Part shown: piece by piece, positions 23,206 through 30,916 of the stretch
How positions within the stretch are numbered: position 1 is the stretch's first letter
Layout: each line of letters opens with the position of its first letter
IMG/VR virus record: IMGVR_UViG_3300033150_001344
Coordinates: 1 to 48,749 of that record
DNA: 48,749 nucleotides
Reading direction: 5' to 3' (one strand)
Source of the DNA: a virus
The notes under the pieces: model-generated
Databases searched by the model: none
Seen by the model: the letters and a program-made list of their open reading frames with translations, nothing else
Told to the model about the DNA's origin: nothing
Translations under genes and position numbers: made by a program

Positions 23206-24618
23206 ATGGTTTACTTACCAAGAATAAGGATAGAAACACAGGAAGACATTACCTTAACAACTCCTGGTGGTCCTGCTGTTATTGCCTTAATGGGAACAGC
23301 ACAATGGGGAGCAATGAATGAAGTTAAAACCTTCACATCATTTGCTAACTTGCTTGACTACTATAAGGCAGACAAAGAAGGACTAACACTTGTTAAGGGT
23401 TCAGATATAGCCTATAACAACGGTGCTTATGTTGTAAAAGCAGTTAGAATAGGCCATACTGGATATGCAAAGGCAGAAAAAGCTTTTGACAGTGGAGCAG
23501 AAACAGGTGTGCTAACATTTAAGGGATTATATGATGGAACTTATGGGAATAATATATTAGTAACAATTATAACAAAAGGCACAGGAAGAATAGTAAAAAT
23601 AACAGATGGTGTTGTAGTAGAGAACTTTACAAACAACAATGACCCTAATGGCTATACAACCAACCAAGATATTGCCAATGCAATAAATGGAGTTAGCAGT
23701 TTAGTAACAGTAGAAGTTAAGGCAGGAAGTGAAACAACAAATTTAGTTGATGCCATAACAGAAACTGCACTCACAGGTGGTAATGATGGTGTAGATGGGT
23801 TAGTATTTAGTGATTATACAACTGCATTTGATAATGTGTTGAATTTAGAGGATTTTGATATACTACTAACACCAGGTATTGATAGTGATAGCGACCATTC
23901 AACAATGGTTGGAAAGCTAAACACAAGAGCAAGTAATGAAAAGAAATACTCACTATACTTTACAGGTGTAAGCAAAGATGAAGATATAGCAACACAAAAA
24001 GCACGAACAGCAAGTGGTGAGAGGCTTGTTCTATGCTCACCAAGTATTAAATACACACCAAGCTATCAATCAACACAACTGATTTTAGATGGAAGTTATT
24101 TAGCTTGTGCAGTAGCAGGACAAGTAGCAAAAAGAGATGTAGAAGTTGCAGTAACAAGAAAAGAGATAAATGTAGAAGGATTGGTTGTTGATTCAACAAC
24201 TAACCAGCTATATTATAACAATGGAGAGATGGAAGAATTACTTGGAGCAGGAATCTTGCCTTGTAGTTTGATAAATGGAGCTTTGAAAGTAGGCAGAGGA
24301 GTAACAAGAGTTAGTGATAAATCATCAATCTACTATGAGATTAACATACAAAGAATTGTTGATAAAATAAAAGACCAAACACAGAAGGAATTAGATGGTT
24401 TCCTCGGTGACCCTAACTTGAAAAGAGTTAGAGATACAATGGCAAGAGAAGTTGATGGAATACTACAACAAAATAAGTTAGATGAAGTGATTGTTGACTA
24501 CAAACCAACAGAGATAAATGTTGGGTCAAGTCCAGACACTATAATTGTTAGTATGTGGATACAGCCAACATTTGCTATCAATTTCATTAATGTAACTCTT
24601 GCTATTAGCAGAGCATAA
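23206..24618 (+). CDS. contractile tail sheath protein (XkdK-like)
   Basis: 470 residues from the ATG after GAGGTG. Features fit XkdK/Mu-L-type sheath: an N-terminal segment ending PGGPAVIALMGTAQWG, YDGTYGNNILVTI in the variable domain, FDILLTPGIDSDSDHSTMVGKLNTRASNEKKYSLYFTGV, and a C-terminal polymerising region (DTMAREVDGILQQNKLDEVIVDYKP...VSMWIQPTFAINFINVTLAI). It makes this virus a myovirus: the sheath contracts to drive the tube through the host envelope. Position before the tube gene is diagnostic. Confidence 0.88.
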   Translation: MVYLPRIRIETQEDITLTTPGGPAVIALMGTAQWGAMNEVKTFTSFANLLDYYKADKEGLTLVKGSDIAYNNGAYVVKAVRIGHTGYAKAEKAFDSGAETGVLTFKGLYDGTYGNNILVTIITKGTGRIVKITDGVVVENFTNNNDPNGYTTNQDIANAINGVSSLVTVEVKAGSETTNLVDAITETALTGGNDGVDGLVFSDYTTAFDNVLNLEDFDILLTPGIDSDSDHSTMVGKLNTRASNEKKYSLYFTGVSKDEDIATQKARTASGERLVLCSPSIKYTPSYQSTQLILDGSYLACAVAGQVAKRDVEVAVTRKEINVEGLVVDSTTNQLYYNNGEMEELLGAGILPCSLINGALKVGRGVTRVSDKSSIYYEINIQRIVDKIKDQTQKELDGFLGDPNLKRVRDTMAREVDGILQQNKLDEVIVDYKPTEINVGSSPDTIIVSMWIQPTFAINFINVTLAISRA

Positions 24619-24631
24619 GAGGTGAAAGAAA

Positions 24632-25033
24632 ATGGTCAAACAAAGGATAAGTATAAAAGATGTTGACATATCCATTAATGGAAAAATAATAGGAGGAGCT
24701 GAAGAAGCAACATTTACAATAGCAAGAGATAACGAAGAGGCCTATGAAGCAGGAAACTATCAACCAGTAGAGATTGTAGGTGGTAAATTCCACATAACAG
24801 GCAGTTTAACAAGAGCATTTATTGATGTTGATTTGTTAAATGAGTTAATGCCAAAATCAGCAATTCCAGCAAGTGTAACAATCACAGGAACAGTTGTTAG
24901 TGGAAAAACACCAAGCAGGAATGTTACAATCTTTGGAGCAACATTTGATAGTGTAGAGATAACAGGATTAGGTTTAGACAGCTATGCAAAGAACACACTA
25001 CCATTTAAAGCATTAGACTGGAGATTTGACTAA
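24632..25033 (+). CDS. tail tube protein (XkdM-like)
   Basis: 133 residues, beta-rich. IKDVDISINGKIIGGAEEATFTIARDNEEAYEAGNYQPVEIVGGKFHITGSLTRAFID is the typical tube-protein start. It follows the sheath by 13 bases, with GAGGTG before the ATG. It forms stacked hexamers that carry DNA. Confidence 0.82.
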   Translation: MVKQRISIKDVDISINGKIIGGAEEATFTIARDNEEAYEAGNYQPVEIVGGKFHITGSLTRAFIDVDLLNELMPKSAIPASVTITGTVVSGKTPSRNVTIFGATFDSVEITGLGLDSYAKNTLPFKALDWRFD

Positions 25034-25058
25034 ATAAATTTTTTATTTTTAATTTTTC
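25034..25058 (+). terminator. T-rich tract after the tube gene
   Basis: ATTTTTTATTTTTAATTTTTC right after the stop is a strong archaeal-type oligo-T terminator. It would favour high sheath and tube levels over the following genes. The bases after it (AACCGAGAAGG) resemble the leader before 13574. Confidence 0.5.
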
Positions 25059-25079
25059 AAAACCGAGAAGGTGAAAAAC

Positions 25080-25301
25080 ATGAGGCAAATAACTGATATA
25101 AAAAGGAATAAAAGAACATTCAACCTAACTTTAGATGAATTTAGGAAAGGAGAATGGCTAAAAGAAGTTCCAGATAGTGATTTAGTTGAGATAACATATA
25201 AAAACCGCTATCTGACAATCAACGACTGCCATATAAAGAAGTTGGTTGATTTAAAGAAAAGAAAATCCGAGAAGGAAAAGGAGGGAGATAAAGATGAATG
25301 A
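25080..25301 (+). CDS. small protein between tube and chaperone genes
   Basis: 73 residues from the ATG after AAGGTG. RQITDIKRNKRTFNLTLDEFRKGEWLKEVPDSDLVEITYKNRYLTINDCHIKKLV is a compact alpha/beta domain, followed by a Lys/Glu tail. It overlaps the chaperone gene by 8 bases. No family recognised. Confidence 0.55.
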   Translation: MRQITDIKRNKRTFNLTLDEFRKGEWLKEVPDSDLVEITYKNRYLTINDCHIKKLVDLKKRKSEKEKEGDKDE

Positions 25302-25725
25302 GGTAGATAAAACAACACAACCAAAACCATTTGAAAGCAATGAAGAAAAACAGAACACTCCTATGAGTGAGGATGTTCAGGAGGCAAAAACAACCTTTGG
25401 AGAAGTAGAAGATGAAAGCTTACCAAAGTGGTTAAAGAGGACAGAGAATGGAAATTTAATCTGCAAAACCAACGATGGTGAGTTTGAATTCACTGACATA
25501 CCCTATAAAAAGATTATAAGTGCGAAAAAGAGAGCAACAAGACGACAAGCAGATGGAACAGAATACACAGATATGGATACATTTGAGATGATATTAATTA
25601 GCGAGAGTTTAGTAAAACCACAAATGGGAGAAATGCAAATAAAAGAGTTACGTGGTTCTACAGTTATGAAATTGAGAGCAACAATCTACAAATTGTATGA
25701 TATAGCAAGTTTTTTGTCAATATAG
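25294..25725 (+). CDS. tail assembly chaperone, short (unshifted) form, XkdN-like
   Basis: 143 residues. Position between tube and tape measure and the frameshift site near its end identify it as the G-type chaperone that coats the tape measure during tail assembly. The C-terminal part (LVKPQMGEMQIKELRGSTVMKLRATIYKLYDIASF) resembles XkdN-type proteins. The N-terminal ~35 residues are polar and probably disordered. Confidence 0.75.
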   Translation: MNEVDKTTQPKPFESNEEKQNTPMSEDVQEAKTTFGEVEDESLPKWLKRTENGNLICKTNDGEFEFTDIPYKKIISAKKRATRRQADGTEYTDMDTFEMILISESLVKPQMGEMQIKELRGSTVMKLRATIYKLYDIASFLSI

Positions 25726-25928
25726 GGCGACAAATAGAGAAAGGTGTTTTTGTTGAAAATTTTGAAAACAATAACTACGAATGGTTGTTAGGTGTTGTTG
25801 CCCTACGCTGGAACTTACCACTCCATGAAGTAGAGAAGTGGAACTTTCAAGATGTGTTAAGGCATTTTAAATTATATAAGTATGAGATTGAGAAGATAAA
25901 ATCCGATACGGAAAGTAAAGAGGATTAA
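25294..25928 (+). CDS. tail assembly chaperone, -1 frameshift (G-T type) product
   Basis: A 70-codon extension without its own start codon lies in the -1 frame, from 25716 to the TAA at 25926-25928. It joins at T-TTT-TTG (25710-25716) to give a 211-residue fusion. The extension (VNIGRQIEKGVFVENFENNNYEWLLGVVALRWNLPLHEVEKWNFQDVLRHF...) has natural protein composition and a start-free frame directly before the tape measure, as in lambda G-GT and Mu-like chaperones. The exact efficiency cannot be read from sequence. Confidence 0.8.
25710..25716 (+). promoter_or_regulatory. programmed -1 ribosomal frameshift site
   Basis: T-TTT-TTG in the zero frame (codons TTT TTG) is a canonical X-XXY-YYZ heptamer, 7 bases before the TAG stop of the short form. 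No obvious strong downstream pseudoknot or upstream SD-like stimulator was found by eye. Confidence 0.75.
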
Positions 25929-25937
25929 ATATAGAAG

Positions 25938-27395
25938 ATGCCAGATAGAGAAATCAACATAAATTTTAAAACAAACCTTGCAGAAGTAAACAAACTACAA
26001 GAAGGTTTAAATAAACAATACAATCTTCAAATTAAACTACTTCAACAATCACAAGGTTTGAGTAAATCCCAGCTTGGTAATTTATATAAGCAGAGAAGTG
26101 CTTGGGAAAAATTAAAGCTTACTTCTGACTTAACTAATGATGAGATAGAGTATATAAACAAAAATCTTGATAGTGTGAATAAAACCATTACTGAAACAGA
26201 GAATCCTTTTGAATCTATGCTTAAATCTGTTACTCCTTTTGGTGGTTTATTAATCTCACAAAAAAAGAAGTTTGAAGAGCTATCTACAGTAATGAAAAAG
26301 GTAGAAAAGAGTGGTGGGTTTATCAACATGCTTTCTGATTATTCTAAAAATTTCACATCAAAATTAAAAGAAGTAACAAAAAATTTAACAACAGCATTTG
26401 GAACAGGTATGCAAGGTATGATAAAAGGTTTAGGAATGACAATAACCAAAGTGACAATTCCTGCAATTAGTGGAATGATTACTGCACTTTCTCCTATACT
26501 TCCTATTATATTAGCAATAGGTGCAAGTATTTTTGTCTTACAAAGATTGTGGAAGAATAATGTTGGTGGTATGCAGACACAATTCCACAGGTTTATTGGG
26601 GCTATAAAAGACACTTGGCATAAATTTATTGTTATGTTTGATAAATTATTAAGGCAGTTAGGACCTTTGTTTAAAATAATCTTTACAACAGTATTTGTTC
26701 CACTTACAGCAAGTGTTAAATTATTGGGTGGATTGTTTAAGATGATTTTTGCTATACTCTCTCCTATTTTTAATGTAGTGAGTGAGATAGGCAAAGCATT
26801 GCTTGAACCATTTGAAATATTCACAGGAAAGAGTGGAAAAAATGCCTTAAATGTTTTTGATGCAATAGCAAACTCATTAGCTTGGATTGGTAAAGCAATA
26901 GGATTTATTTTAAAATTCTCACTAAAACCTGTTATAATTCCATTTAAATTATTAGGGGCTTATATAAAGTTTGTTGTGGATGTGTGGAAGTTGTTAATTG
27001 GCAAAGCAAAAGAGGGCTTTAATGCCTTTATGAAGTTAAGCTTTGTTCAAAAAATCTTCAAAGGAATACAAGACGCTATTTTAAAAACCAAAGACTTTCT
27101 TATGGATATGATTGCACCATTTAAATGGCTTATAGAAGGGGCAAAGAAGATAGCTCACTTTTTAGGTATAGGAACAAAAGAAACAAAAAAGCAAAGTGAA
27201 GCAACAAGAGAATTAAAGGCAATAAAATCAGCCCCTATTTCAACAACTCAAATATTCAACCAACAAAAAACATCTACTATCAATAACACAGCAAGTGTTG
27301 TAGTGCAAAGCAGTGGAGCTATAACAGAGGAGAGTGCACCACATATTGGTAATATTATTGCCTCATCACTAACAACTGGAGCAAGGGTGGTATAG
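25938..27395 (+). CDS. tail tape measure protein
   Basis: 485 residues, short for the family. N-terminal coiled coils (~1-90), several hydrophobic segments in the middle (PAISGMITALSPILPIILAIGASIFVLQRLW; FKIIFTTVFVPLTASVKLLGGLFKMIFAILSPIF) and a terminal Ala/Ser/Gly region. Located after the chaperone pair. The protein sets tail length; at ~0.15 nm per residue the tail would be about 70 nm. The ATG at 25938 follows AGAAG, a weak ribosome-binding site. Confidence 0.85.
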   Translation: MPDREININFKTNLAEVNKLQEGLNKQYNLQIKLLQQSQGLSKSQLGNLYKQRSAWEKLKLTSDLTNDEIEYINKNLDSVNKTITETENPFESMLKSVTPFGGLLISQKKKFEELSTVMKKVEKSGGFINMLSDYSKNFTSKLKEVTKNLTTAFGTGMQGMIKGLGMTITKVTIPAISGMITALSPILPIILAIGASIFVLQRLWKNNVGGMQTQFHRFIGAIKDTWHKFIVMFDKLLRQLGPLFKIIFTTVFVPLTASVKLLGGLFKMIFAILSPIFNVVSEIGKALLEPFEIFTGKSGKNALNVFDAIANSLAWIGKAIGFILKFSLKPVIIPFKLLGAYIKFVVDVWKLLIGKAKEGFNAFMKLSFVQKIFKGIQDAILKTKDFLMDMIAPFKWLIEGAKKIAHFLGIGTKETKKQSEATRELKAIKSAPISTTQIFNQQKTSTINNTASVVVQSSGAITEESAPHIGNIIASSLTTGARVV

Positions 27396-27396
27396 A

Positions 27397-27882
27397 ATGA
27401 GTTTATATATAATCAGAGCAGAAGGTGAAGACATACCATTGAATGTAGTTAGTGGGCAAACTTGGGGAGGAACACAGCAAACTGTTGTTTATGAAAGCCC
27501 AGGCACAAATGGTGGTGTAGTTGTTGTAACAGGCAGAACTACTAACACTATAACACTCACAGGCAAATTGTTGGTTAAGGATAAAACACAACCACCTTTA
27601 ATTGATTTAAATGAGCAGAAGAATAAATTTCTCCGGCTGAAAGATAAAGGCATACCTATTGTATTGCTTGCTCCTGTTGATAACAACGATACAGGTGTTT
27701 ATCTTATCACTGAATTTACAGGAAATGTTGTAGAAGGTTTGCCTAATGCCTTGCCTTTTACTATGACACTAACAGAGTATAGGCAGGCAAATTTAAAGAG
27801 AACTATTGTTAATTTAATCAGCTTTGAACCGGCTGAAGAATTCCGGAGAATATTAGAGGAAAGGGAAATACTCCCAACTTAA
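27397..27882 (+). CDS. baseplate hub-region protein (XkdP-position)
   Basis: 161 residues starting one base after the tape measure stop. Beta-rich: IPLNVVSGQTWGGTQQTVVYESPGTNGGVVVVTGRTTNTITLTGKLLV, then an alpha/beta part ending VNLISFEPAEEFRRILEER. It occupies the XkdP slot but has no LysM domain. It probably links tube and hub. Confidence 0.6.
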   Translation: MSLYIIRAEGEDIPLNVVSGQTWGGTQQTVVYESPGTNGGVVVVTGRTTNTITLTGKLLVKDKTQPPLIDLNEQKNKFLRLKDKGIPIVLLAPVDNNDTGVYLITEFTGNVVEGLPNALPFTMTLTEYRQANLKRTIVNLISFEPAEEFRRILEEREILPT

Positions 27883-27883
27883 A

Positions 27884-29215
27884 ATGTATATAAAGCAGAT
27901 AATGGAAATAGGAAGTAATGGAAATAGCATAGCCACAGAAGATGCTTTTGGGATTAGTGGAGAGTTTGATATAGATAATTTATGTGGAACTCTCAATTTT
28001 AACTTACCCTACTTTATCCCACTTCCAGATAGCACTACTCCTCAATATACTGCTTCTGGAATGTTGAAAGAAGGTGTGGATATAACAAGGCTAAAGAAGT
28101 TTGACACAGTAAGGTTGTTTTATGGAGAGTTTGAAACAGACCCTGGTGTTATAGAGCAAACAAAGAAAAGGTTTGAGGTTATAAAACCAGATGGTAATAA
28201 AGAGATTGTAGAGGAGAATGTATATAAAGCAGGTGGAGTTGAGCTTAAATTAATTTTTGATGGTTTTATTGACACAATAAAGTTGAATAAATCCAAATCT
28301 TCTATTAATTATGAAATAGGAGCATTAGGAACACTTGGTTTGGCTAATTATAGGAATTTAAGCTATGAACGTAAAGAAGGAACAGCGTATGAGTTAATTC
28401 TTACACTCTTGCAGATAAGTGGATTACAACAAGGGCAGTTTAACATATACCCAGTAGAGAGAGATTTAATTCCTGCTTATAAAATAAGGTTTATAGATGT
28501 AGATGCAAAGAATAGAGTTTTAATTACAGATGGTGGCAAAGAGTTAAAAACAGTTTTAGATGGCTTGAGAAAGAAATATGCACTCATAATCCATCAAAGT
28601 GGAGATGGTTATATTAATGTTATGACACCTTACTTTTTATTAAGTGCAGGAAGTAATGAGTTTTTGAATGTTAATGCTTGGCAGTTTGATATAAACAATG
28701 GAACTATTTATGATATAGATTATGGTGACCTCACACAAAATTATAATGCAGTAGTTGTTTTGGGAGGATTTTCTGATGCAGGAGTTGCTTATGGCATAGC
28801 AGTTGACCCTATTGCTGTGCAGAATAATGGAGGGCATATAAATTATCTCACCTTTGAGAATAGAAACCTTACAAGTGATGAGGAATGCCAACAAGTAGCA
28901 AGAGATAAATTATTGGATATGGAGAAGAATTATGTTATAACCTTTAAAACAAAATTCCACCCAGAGTTTATGGTAGGACAACCATTTAGGATAATAGATA
29001 ATGATAGATTCACAGGTGAAGAAACCCTTATATTAAAAAAATACTCTTTTACTATTGATAAAAATGATGTTAGTTGCACTGTGCAGGGTTTTGCACATGG
29101 TGCTACTATGATTCCAGAAGATATTGCACTACAACCAACAGGTGTATTGGATGTTGATATACTACAAATAAGAGAAAAGGAGTTAGATATAACCAAATGG
29201 AAGGAGTTAGCATAA
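27884..29215 (+). CDS. baseplate hub protein (XkdQ/gpD-like)
   Basis: 443 residues starting one base after the previous stop. Strand-rich regions, RFIDVDAKNRVLITDGGKELKTVLDGLRKKYALIIHQSGDGYINVMTP and VITFKTKFHPEFMVGQPFRIIDNDRFTGEETLILKKYSFTID, are characteristic of Mu gp44/P2 gpD/XkdQ hub proteins. It caps the tube and holds the spike. Confidence 0.72.
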   Translation: MYIKQIMEIGSNGNSIATEDAFGISGEFDIDNLCGTLNFNLPYFIPLPDSTTPQYTASGMLKEGVDITRLKKFDTVRLFYGEFETDPGVIEQTKKRFEVIKPDGNKEIVEENVYKAGGVELKLIFDGFIDTIKLNKSKSSINYEIGALGTLGLANYRNLSYERKEGTAYELILTLLQISGLQQGQFNIYPVERDLIPAYKIRFIDVDAKNRVLITDGGKELKTVLDGLRKKYALIIHQSGDGYINVMTPYFLLSAGSNEFLNVNAWQFDINNGTIYDIDYGDLTQNYNAVVVLGGFSDAGVAYGIAVDPIAVQNNGGHINYLTFENRNLTSDEECQQVARDKLLDMEKNYVITFKTKFHPEFMVGQPFRIIDNDRFTGEETLILKKYSFTIDKNDVSCTVQGFAHGATMIPEDIALQPTGVLDVDILQIREKELDITKWKELA

Positions 29216-29216
29216 A

Positions 29217-29840
29217 ATGGCACAAGTAAGACCACCAAAAAGGCCGTTTATTGAGCCGAATAATTTTGTAAAATTGATTAAGGAATTGATAGAGAGTGAG
29301 ATAAAGAAGAATAATTTAGGTGTAAGTATATGGCAAGTTACTGATATAAAATCAAGAGAACAAGATGGCTATATAACAAGCTATAAGTGTAATATCAAGC
29401 ATCCTAATTTTAAATACACTTTAGATGATGTTAGTATGATTGGAATTGGTTTAGGCCATATGAAAGGGATTATGAAATATCCAAATGTTGGAGATTTTGT
29501 TTTAGTTGCCTTTATGGGTGAGCAACCCTTTATTTTAGGAACAGTATTTGACTTTTTTTCAGAGCCAAAGGATTCAATACCACTTGTTAAGTTAGATGAG
29601 TTATTAATCATACAAAAAGAAAGAGGTAGCTTGATTTTAATGAAGGATAATAATGATGTTGTAGTAAGGGCAAGTGATGAGAATGGAAACTTTGATAATG
29701 GAGCAAGATTAAGAATAAACCATGATGGTAGCTTTAAATTATTTAATAAAGAGAATTATGGAATAGAAGTAGATAAAGATGGTAATATGCTTTTAAGAGG
29801 ACAAACAATAAATGCAACACAACAACCAGGTGAGTGGTAA
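29217..29840 (+). CDS. baseplate spike protein (gpV/gp45-like, OB fold)
   Basis: 207 residues. Residues ~40-120 (VSIWQVTDIKSREQDGYITSYKCNIKHPNFKYTLDDVSMIGIGLGHMKGIMKYPNVGDFVLVAFMGEQPFILGTVFD) fit the OB-fold of spike proteins, with the 'P.vGD.VlV.F..g....P.ilG.v' signature. The C-terminus (ERGSLILMKDNNDVVVRASDENGNFDNGARLRINHDGSFKLFNKENYGIEVDKDGNMLLRGQ) is a beta-helix-like shaft. It punctures the host envelope. Confidence 0.82.
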   Translation: MAQVRPPKRPFIEPNNFVKLIKELIESEIKKNNLGVSIWQVTDIKSREQDGYITSYKCNIKHPNFKYTLDDVSMIGIGLGHMKGIMKYPNVGDFVLVAFMGEQPFILGTVFDFFSEPKDSIPLVKLDELLIIQKERGSLILMKDNNDVVVRASDENGNFDNGARLRINHDGSFKLFNKENYGIEVDKDGNMLLRGQTINATQQPGEW

Positions 29841-29842
29841 AA

Positions 29843-30142
29843 ATGAAGCCAAATAGAGAATATGTTTTAAAGTGTAGAAAACGAGCTGGAAAGTATGATA
29901 AAAAATTAGAGAAATTAGTGAATGAAATGATTAGGTTAGGAGAGAGTCCAAAAGTTGTAGAAAGAGTAAGCCAGTTCGCAAAAGTAGATGCAGAATATTG
30001 TAGTGTGATGTTAGAGATGTTTCATGATAAAAAGATGCCAAGATATGTTATAGATTTTTATGAAGAAATCTATAACACAGTAAAGTCAGTGATAGAGAGC
30101 CAAAATACCGAAAATAAACTTTTGAAGGAGTATTTAAAATAA
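29843..30142 (+). CDS. hypothetical helical protein in the baseplate cluster
   Basis: 99 residues from the ATG two bases after the spike stop. Fully helical: YVLKCRKRAGKYDKKLEKLVNEMIRLGESPKVVERVSQFAKVDAEYCSVMLEMFHDKKMP. Two Cys. No family recognised; may be an assembly factor because it is not usual in this position. Confidence 0.5.
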   Translation: MKPNREYVLKCRKRAGKYDKKLEKLVNEMIRLGESPKVVERVSQFAKVDAEYCSVMLEMFHDKKMPRYVIDFYEEIYNTVKSVIESQNTENKLLKEYLK

Positions 30143-30152
30143 TGCCTTTAAA

Positions 30153-30482
30153 ATGAAAGTTGTTGTAGAAGATGCAATTTCAGAACATACAGGTTCAACA
30201 GTTGTTGGTGCTGTTAGTGGGAGTATCAGCGTTGGTAGTAACAATTTTTTCAGCATTGGATGGAAACTTGTTATGGTCGAGGACGGCACTATTGATATTC
30301 CTGACCACCAATATCAGCTTGACCCTCCTTTATATCATAGCCATAATTATCAACCAGATACGCTGAAAAACAATTATTTTTTTATAGAAGGAAAGAAAAT
30401 AGTGTTAGTAGGAGATAAATACTCACAAGATGAGAGTGAGATTAAAACAGCAGGAAGTAATGATTTTGTAGAGGTAAATTAA
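30153..30482 (+). CDS. PAAR-like spike-tip protein
   Basis: 109 residues, beta-rich. VVGAVSGSISVGSNNFFSIGWKLVMVEDGTIDIPDHQYQLDPPLYHSHNYQPDTLKNNYFFIEGKKIVLVGDKYSQDESEIKTAGSNDFVEVN resembles small spike-tip proteins: 'GS.n.f..G..lv..gd' repeats with three closely spaced His that could hold the metal ion of the sharp tip. It lies between spike and gp25 genes, which fits. Confidence 0.6.
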   Translation: MKVVVEDAISEHTGSTVVGAVSGSISVGSNNFFSIGWKLVMVEDGTIDIPDHQYQLDPPLYHSHNYQPDTLKNNYFFIEGKKIVLVGDKYSQDESEIKTAGSNDFVEVN

Positions 30483-30908
30483 ATGGTGTTGAAAAGTTAT
30501 GCAGAAGAACATCCAGAGGAATATTTAGGCAGAGATATATTCCTAAATGCAAAGAATGATATAGTTATAAACTCAAAACAAGACCTTACACAAATTAGGT
30601 ATTATGAGAATTTAAAACAAGCTATAATAAACAGGTTGAGAACATCATTTGGTGAGTTAGAACTACACCCAAATTATGGTTGTAGATTGAATGAATTAAT
30701 TGGAACAAATCCAAATGAACTTACACTTCCTATTGCTAAAATGCACGTAAGAGAGGCATTACTACAAGAACCAAGAATTGAGGAAATAATAAATATAAAG
30801 CCAAGCTTTAGAGAAGGAACAAACAAACAGGTTATTGATATAGATATAGTGGTCAAGCCAATAAAACAATTAGAGGTATTGAATTTAGTTTATTCCCTTT
30901 TTATATGA
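30483..30908 (+). CDS. baseplate wedge protein gp25-like (XkdS/GPW)
   Basis: 141 residues starting directly after the previous stop. DIVINSKQDLTQIRYYENLKQAIINRLRTSFGELELHPNYGCRLNELIGTN...MHVREALLQEPRIEEI is the gp25/GpW family signature, including the 'T..GE...p.YG....' part. It is the nucleus of sheath assembly. Confidence 0.85.
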   Translation: MVLKSYAEEHPEEYLGRDIFLNAKNDIVINSKQDLTQIRYYENLKQAIINRLRTSFGELELHPNYGCRLNELIGTNPNELTLPIAKMHVREALLQEPRIEEIINIKPSFREGTNKQVIDIDIVVKPIKQLEVLNLVYSLFI

Positions 30909-30916
30909 GGTAGAAA

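Noticed and set aside
23200-23270. Sheath N-terminus (QEDITLTTPGG) as another copy of the protease/capsid K-E-D-I-T-T-T-T-G motif
   Set aside because: Only the first four residues match; the rest is the normal start of a sheath protein, which is not cleaved by prohead proteases.
30172-30366. Membrane-like ORF overlapping the spike-tip gene
   Set aside because: It is fully contained in another frame of the PAAR-like gene, with no ribosome-binding site of its own.
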